Of a DNA stretch of 29,091 nucleotides, positions 25,692 through 29,091 are shown one piece after another. The notes below the pieces were generated by a model. The model was not told the DNA's origin. It did no database searches and worked only from the letters and a program-made list of their open reading frames with translations. The first letter of the stretch is position 1. Each line of letters opens with the position of its first letter. The DNA is from JADHUC01 sp964617665 (lineage in GTDB: Bacteria; Planctomycetota; Planctomycetia; Pirellulales; Pirellulaceae), in the NCBI GenBank assembly GCA_964617665.1, contig CAZUAH010000127.1:1-29091 (forward strand), written 5' to 3'. The position numbers were made by a program, and so were the translations under genes.

Positions 25692-25910
25692 TCTGTTATG
25701 AAGGCTCCACTCGCACGCCGAGCCATCGTCGCTGCCGTATTCGAAGAACAGTGGCTTGTCACGTTTCAGAGAGTCACTGGCAAACTTCGGCAATAGCGAT
25801 ACGCCGTCGATCGGCGGTATGTACGATTGCTTCGACACGCCGGGATACTCCGCGGGGTACAAGATCAGCAAACCCAGCGTGAGCCATCGACAAGGCATGA
25901 GGTGTCTCCG
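25692..25910 (-). pseudogene. Decayed C-terminal fragment of a sulfatase
   Basis: On the minus strand a frame reads YPAEYPGV, then YIPPIDGVSLLPKF, then LKRDKPLFFEYG before a stop at 25689-25691. This is the order found in many sulfatases after the second half of the fold: a helix ending in AGxxYP, an I-P-P-x-x-G-x-S-L-L-P segment, and R-x-x-P-L-F-W-E-H-x-G. The upstream half and the C-terminal GxWKL strand are missing and no plausible start is seen, so it is a remnant, not a gene. It points the opposite way to the cluster and sits at its edge, which suggests a past rearrangement or deletion. Confidence 0.6.
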
Positions 25911-25988
25911 TGGATAAAGCGCAACAAGAACATGGAACACTCGCATTGGTTCCTCGATCTTGAATCTCAATGTGTTGCTGGACGTCAT

Positions 25989-27125
25989 TCAGTCTGCACT
26001 CTCTTCATCGTTTTGCGAATGGTCAACTTCATACTGTGCTCGACGCTGGGGTTCCATTGCCGCAATGTGTTTCTTGGCTTCTTCGGGCGATACGGCGTGC
26101 AGCTTCCCGTCCTCATGCTGGATGATGACTCCCCCTTGCTGCAATAGCCTCAAGCGACGCTTGCGCTCCTTAGGATCCGGGTGGCAAACGTGCATGCAGT
26201 TTCCGCACGTCAGGGTCACATCGCGTTGCGTCTTGCTATATGTGATGGGACTCTGCATACCTCCACCAGGCAATTCCGGACGCTGGTTCCAAGCCGCAAA
26301 CGCTACCTCTCTGATCGGCGACAAATCCTCATCATCCATCGGGACGGGAAAACGAGCGGGTGACCAGGTGGACCAGTTTCCCGACGGATGCAAACCCGTG
26401 TGTCCGCTACATACATAGCTGCAACGGCCATACGAACGATAGTCTGGATAGCTGAAATCGACGCCGCCGATGGTGACCGTGACCTTGTCCGTCTTTGCGT
26501 TTCGGAAGAAACCAGACGGGCACGATGCGTTGCAGGCCTGACAATCGTCGCAGTAGTTGTCCTCCGGCGGCAACGGGTCGGTTGGAATCAACTCGGCAGC
26601 CGTCACGACGGATACCAAGATTACATCCGGACCATGGACGGGAGTCAGTACATTGCCGGAAAATCCGAACCAGCCCACGCCACCACGGACCGCCAGATAC
26701 TTGTGGGAGATGTCCGGGGTCCGGCGGTCCAAGTCTCCTGGCTTGTCGTTGCGGAAGACCAAGTTCTGCATGACGGCAACTGCGTCATGCCCGAACTGTC
26801 GAATGAAACTCGCCAATTGCGCGGCGATGCCGTCAGCGATGACGCTCGCTCTGGTGTAGTCTTTCTGATGGCCCGCACGATCGATCTTCCCCAGATAATC
26901 GCAAGTCTTGTCCTCGTCCAGAGGCACGGCGAAAGTTACGGCCGATCGAGCTCTGGCGAGCACGTAGGTAAGGTCGGTCGATGGAGGCCCGTCCACCAGC
27001 GTTTCCACGGTCGTGATGCCAACGGTCGACGCCCCATAATTCACGGGGAACGCTTTCACTTTGGACGTGAGGTCCTCCTTGCTCAGTGGTTTCGCCGGAG
27101 GCGGCATCGATTCTCTTTTTCCCAT
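25989..27125 (-). CDS. Epoxyqueuosine reductase (QueG)-like iron-sulfur protein
   Basis: 378 residues without a signal peptide, so cytoplasmic. GAGG 7 nt upstream supports the ATG at 27125. The N-terminal half carries an AVTFAVPL region and RGGVGWFGFSGNVL, both typical of QueG-type cobalamin-binding reductases. The first ferredoxin motif is CDDCQACNASCP (C192, C195, C198, C202). A second set comprises C235 and C239 in RCSYVCSGH plus CGNCMHVCHP (C307, C310, C314), the same split arrangement as QueG. QueG reduces epoxyqueuosine to queuosine in tRNA. Divergence, the absence of the CPWN ending and no queuosine genes nearby leave open a paralogous redox role, for example among reductive-dehalogenase-like proteins. 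It has no evident link to the polysaccharide cluster. Confidence 0.72.
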   Translation of the reverse strand: MGKRESMPPPAKPLSKEDLTSKVKAFPVNYGASTVGITTVETLVDGPPSTDLTYVLARARSAVTFAVPLDEDKTCDYLGKIDRAGHQKDYTRASVIADGIAAQLASFIRQFGHDAVAVMQNLVFRNDKPGDLDRRTPDISHKYLAVRGGVGWFGFSGNVLTPVHGPDVILVSVVTAAELIPTDPLPPEDNYCDDCQACNASCPSGFFRNAKTDKVTVTIGGVDFSYPDYRSYGRCSYVCSGHTGLHPSGNWSTWSPARFPVPMDDEDLSPIREVAFAAWNQRPELPGGGMQSPITYSKTQRDVTLTCGNCMHVCHPDPKERKRRLRLLQQGGVIIQHEDGKLHAVSPEEAKKHIAAMEPQRRAQYEVDHSQNDEESAD

Positions 27126-27219
27126 CTTCGGGCCTCACTCTTTCGTCACTCAGGATCTGGTGAGCAAACATCGCCCACATTCAGCAGCTTGTTCCTGTTC
27201 AAGCATGCCGAACAGATCC

Positions 27220-27714
27220 TCACTTGCTATTGGGAATCAGCATTGCCACGAGAGAGCGCATCGTTCTCACGAGCAGGCCAACACCGAACCACAACAAACC
27301 GCCGGTCACAACGAGTTGAGCGAAATACCAGAGCTCATACCCCGGAAGCATGCCAAGCCACGAAAACGTCAAGTGGATCGGATAATCGAAGAAGTACACG
27401 GCAATCGTCACTAACATCGTCGGACTCATGTCGTCCCATGCTGATGCGTATTGGATTGCCGAAGCGATTGTAATGAGGATCGTATGCATTGCCACAAATA
27501 CAAGCGGGAGCCATAACCTTTGTAATACGACAGGTCGCGAGAAGCAGTAGGCAAGCAATGCGTAAGCGAAGAACAGGATCACCCACAATGGATGAACGAC
27601 GCGGGAGATGGCAAGAGAAGCAGCGATGAGCGAGAAGATAACGAGAACGCTGAATAGACTGTACTGCCACCGCTTGGGTTGCGGCCGCCGTTCGCAGGAG
27701 CCTTGCAAGTCCAT
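27220..27714 (-). CDS. Small five-helix integral membrane protein, function unknown
   Basis: 164 residues from the ATG at 27714, preceded by AAAGGAGGG. The frame is open upstream to 27819, but that extension is hydrophilic and has no good ribosome-binding site. After a short basic N-terminus there are five hydrophobic segments at roughly residues 19-40, 42-60, 64-85, 96-118 and 127-150. The helices are rich in aromatic residues, and the protein ends in a short basic tail. I do not recognise the family. It lies 94 bp upstream of the QueG-like gene on the same strand and may be co-transcribed with it. Confidence 0.6.
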   Translation of the reverse strand: MDLQGSCERRPQPKRWQYSLFSVLVIFSLIAASLAISRVVHPLWVILFFAYALLAYCFSRPVVLQRLWLPLVFVAMHTILITIASAIQYASAWDDMSPTMLVTIAVYFFDYPIHLTFSWLGMLPGYELWYFAQLVVTGGLLWFGVGLLVRTMRSLVAMLIPNSK

Positions 27715-27970
27715 TGGCCCTCCTTTCAGGATGTCACAAAGTTCTCTGTCGCCAATCCGATCGACCGCGAGTCCACGACAGGCAACCGAGAACACGTATA
27801 TTATCGTACCGGATGCCACGGATGACGTATCGACCCCGTCGCTAGTTTCCTTTCGGCCTCAGGGAATTGTGATCTGCCATTCGTCTCATCCACCACTCTT
27901 TGTGGAATCCTCACCGTCTTTCTGCCCCATCTTTGCCGCGTCCGCAATCGGTACAGAAGTCGGCTCAGTT

Positions 27971-27999
27971 TTGACAAGAGATGCACTAAATGTTTTACT
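27971..27999 (+). promoter_or_regulatory. Sigma70-type promoter candidate
   Basis: A perfect TTGACA (27971-27976) is followed after 17 nt by TTTACT (27994-27999, four of six consensus positions), with an extended -10 TG at 27991-27992. It faces the sulfatase at 28226 and would give a leader of about 220 nt. Confidence 0.4.
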
Positions 28000-28070
28000 C
28001 TGATTGCTGACGTGCAGAATCCCGAACTTCTTCACAGGGTTGGCGACCGACGGGAGTGGACCGGTGCTAT

Positions 28071-28088
28071 CCGAGCGGTAGCTCGTAT
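28071..28088. repeat. Palindromic element shared with 18601-18618
   Basis: The 18 nt here are the exact reverse complement of 18601-18618. They contain a CGAGC/GCTCG hairpin with a 4-nt loop. Both copies are intergenic and upstream of sulfatase genes. Confidence 0.5.
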
Positions 28089-28225
28089 TTCGTTGGCGGC
28101 CCAGCCGCCCTGTGAATCGTCGGGTAATTCAGGCTGTTGGCAAATATCATCATCGGAATGCAAGAGCCGAAGAGAACTCTGCGAGCCCCAAGAGAACCGA
28201 CAACCAGATACTGAAAGAGCGGAAG

Positions 28226-29091
28226 ATGCGACACCTAACTACGACCGGCTTCCTATTCTTAGCCTGCTGTTCCTCAGTTTCGTCTGCCGAGCAACCAAAC
28301 TTTGTCGTCGTGCTGGGCGACGACGTTGGCTGGGATGCCTTCGGTTGCGCCGGCACCGAAACAGCGCGAACTCCGAACATCGATCGGCTTGCCAAGCAGA
28401 GCTGCTACATGACACGGTTCTATTGCGCGGTATCTCAATGTGCTCCCTTGCGCGCCGAGCTGTACACGGGGCTCTACCCTGCCCACAACGGCGTACTTGC
28501 CAACGCCCGCAAGGCATCACGACCGGGAGTGAAAAATATCGTCGATCACCTTGTGCCACTGCGCTATCGTGTTGGCCTAACCGGCAAGCTGCATTTCGGC
28601 CTGGGCACACAGCGTTTTGAGAAGATCGAAGGCTTTCCATCCGGAGCCAACTCGTCTAATGCCGACTATAGTCTCGATGGCGTGAGAAACTTCATTGAGG
28701 AGTCTCGTGCTCAGAAGACGCCATTCTGTGTCTTCATCTGTTCCATCCATGCTCATCATCCCTGGGATTTAGGTGATGAAGAGCACTTCAGCGAACCATC
28801 GCTGAAGTTGCCGCCACATTACATTGATACTCCAGCTGCGCGCAAGAGCATTGCCAAGCACGCAGCCGAGGTCGAATTGCTGGACCAACAAGTGGGTGAC
28901 ACAGCGGCGATGCTCGCCGAATTGAAACTCACGGAAGACACGATCCTGATTGTTCTCAGCGAGCAGGGAATTGCCATGCCGCGTGGCAAATGGTCACCCT
29001 ACGACTACGGCTCGCGCGCCCTTTGCCTGGCTCACTGGCCGGGAAAAATTCCACCGCGTCGCACAAGTGCGATCGGCATGTATTGTGATAT
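28226..29091 (+). CDS. Secreted sulfatase of a divergent subfamily, 3'-truncated by window edge
   Basis: The frame is open from the ATG at 28226 to the window end (288 complete codons). The signal peptide ends near SSA-21 and the start is led by a GGAAG-like site. FVVVLGDDVGWDAFG supplies the metal-binding Asp pair. SQCAPLRAELYTG gives formylglycine cysteine C72 in C-A-P-L-R, where most sulfatases have C-S/T/A-P-S/T/A-R. The later metal motif, normally S/T-D-N/H-G, reads VLSEQGIAMPRGKWSPYDYG, so the Asp is Glu and the Asn/His is Gln. The following GKW and YG-R residues suggest a coherent SEQG-type sulfatase lineage and not decay. The active-site changes leave the substrate uncertain. It starts a new transcription unit downstream of the intergenic region. 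Confidence 0.88.
   Translation, partial: MRHLTTTGFLFLACCSSVSSAEQPNFVVVLGDDVGWDAFGCAGTETARTPNIDRLAKQSCYMTRFYCAVSQCAPLRAELYTGLYPAHNGVLANARKASRPGVKNIVDHLVPLRYRVGLTGKLHFGLGTQRFEKIEGFPSGANSSNADYSLDGVRNFIEESRAQKTPFCVFICSIHAHHPWDLGDEEHFSEPSLKLPPHYIDTPAARKSIAKHAAEVELLDQQVGDTAAMLAELKLTEDTILIVLSEQGIAMPRGKWSPYDYGSRALCLAHWPGKIPPRRTSAIGMYCD

Larger units (their letters stand above)
27715..28225. other. Divergent intergenic region without a supported gene
   Basis: These 511 bp separate the minus-strand membrane-protein gene from the plus-strand sulfatase. Short frames here lack ribosome-binding sites and recognisable content. It contains a plus-strand promoter candidate (27971-27999), a palindrome (28071-28088) and, on the minus strand, a GATAAT hexamer at 27800-27805 that could be a -10 box for the membrane-protein gene, though its -35 is poor. 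Confidence 0.5.

Noticed and set aside
26388..27473. Plus-strand open frame of 361 codons opposite the QueG-like gene
   Set aside because: The minus-strand frame has conserved ferredoxin cysteines; the plus-strand frame has none and spans an intergenic gap.
1..29091. CRISPR arrays, tRNA or rRNA genes, transposases, SusC/SusD pairs, sulfatase-maturing radical SAM enzyme
   Set aside because: None was seen on reading both strands; there are no regular spaced repeats and no recognisable RNA or transposase motifs.

Overview
The window is a carbohydrate-sulfate degradation locus from a bacterium that is probably a planctomycete (Planctomycetota, Pirellulales-like), with Verrucomicrobiota, Kiritimatiellota or Lentisphaerota as alternatives. 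The grounds are many secreted formylglycine sulfatases mixed with glycoside hydrolases, moderate to high GC, Shine-Dalgarno-led ATG and GTG starts, and no SusC/SusD pair of the Bacteroidota type. This placement is inference; the window holds no rRNA or other taxonomic marker.

Positions 3-25523 form one unbroken plus-strand run of 16 genes. Spacing is mostly under 70 bp and two junctions overlap (20060-20070 and an ATGA at 23883-23886), so it looks like one very long operon or a few tandem ones. The order is: 5'-truncated sulfatase, GH36-like (clan GH-D) enzyme, GH29, two paralogous sulfatases, GH29, GH141-like parallel beta-helix enzyme, GH29, GH117-like beta-propeller, raffinose-synthase/GH36-like enzyme, CE6-type SGNH esterase, sulfatase, three GH117-like propellers in tandem, GH29. 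Every gene whose N-terminus is visible begins with a signal peptide, so the products act outside the cytoplasm. Together they could remove sulfate (sulfatases), O-acetyl groups (CE6) and terminal alpha-linked sugars (GH29 and perhaps GH141 for L-fucose or L-galactose, clan GH-D enzymes for alpha-galactose-type residues, GH117-like enzymes for an anhydro- or deoxy-sugar). A sulfated, acetylated, fucose- or L-galactose-bearing algal-type polysaccharide such as a fucoidan or agar/porphyran-like galactan fits best. The exact substrate cannot be read from the sequence.

Positions 25524-25988 are a breakpoint-like spacer. It holds an inverted pair of palindromic repeats and a decayed sulfatase C-terminus on the minus strand. 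Two minus-strand genes follow: an epoxyqueuosine-reductase-like iron-sulfur protein and a small five-helix membrane protein. A 511-bp divergent intergenic region comes next, with a good sigma70-type promoter candidate and a palindrome that recurs, inverted, at 18601. The window ends inside another secreted sulfatase, of a divergent type. No transporter, regulator, sulfatase-maturing enzyme, RNA gene, insertion sequence or CRISPR array is visible.
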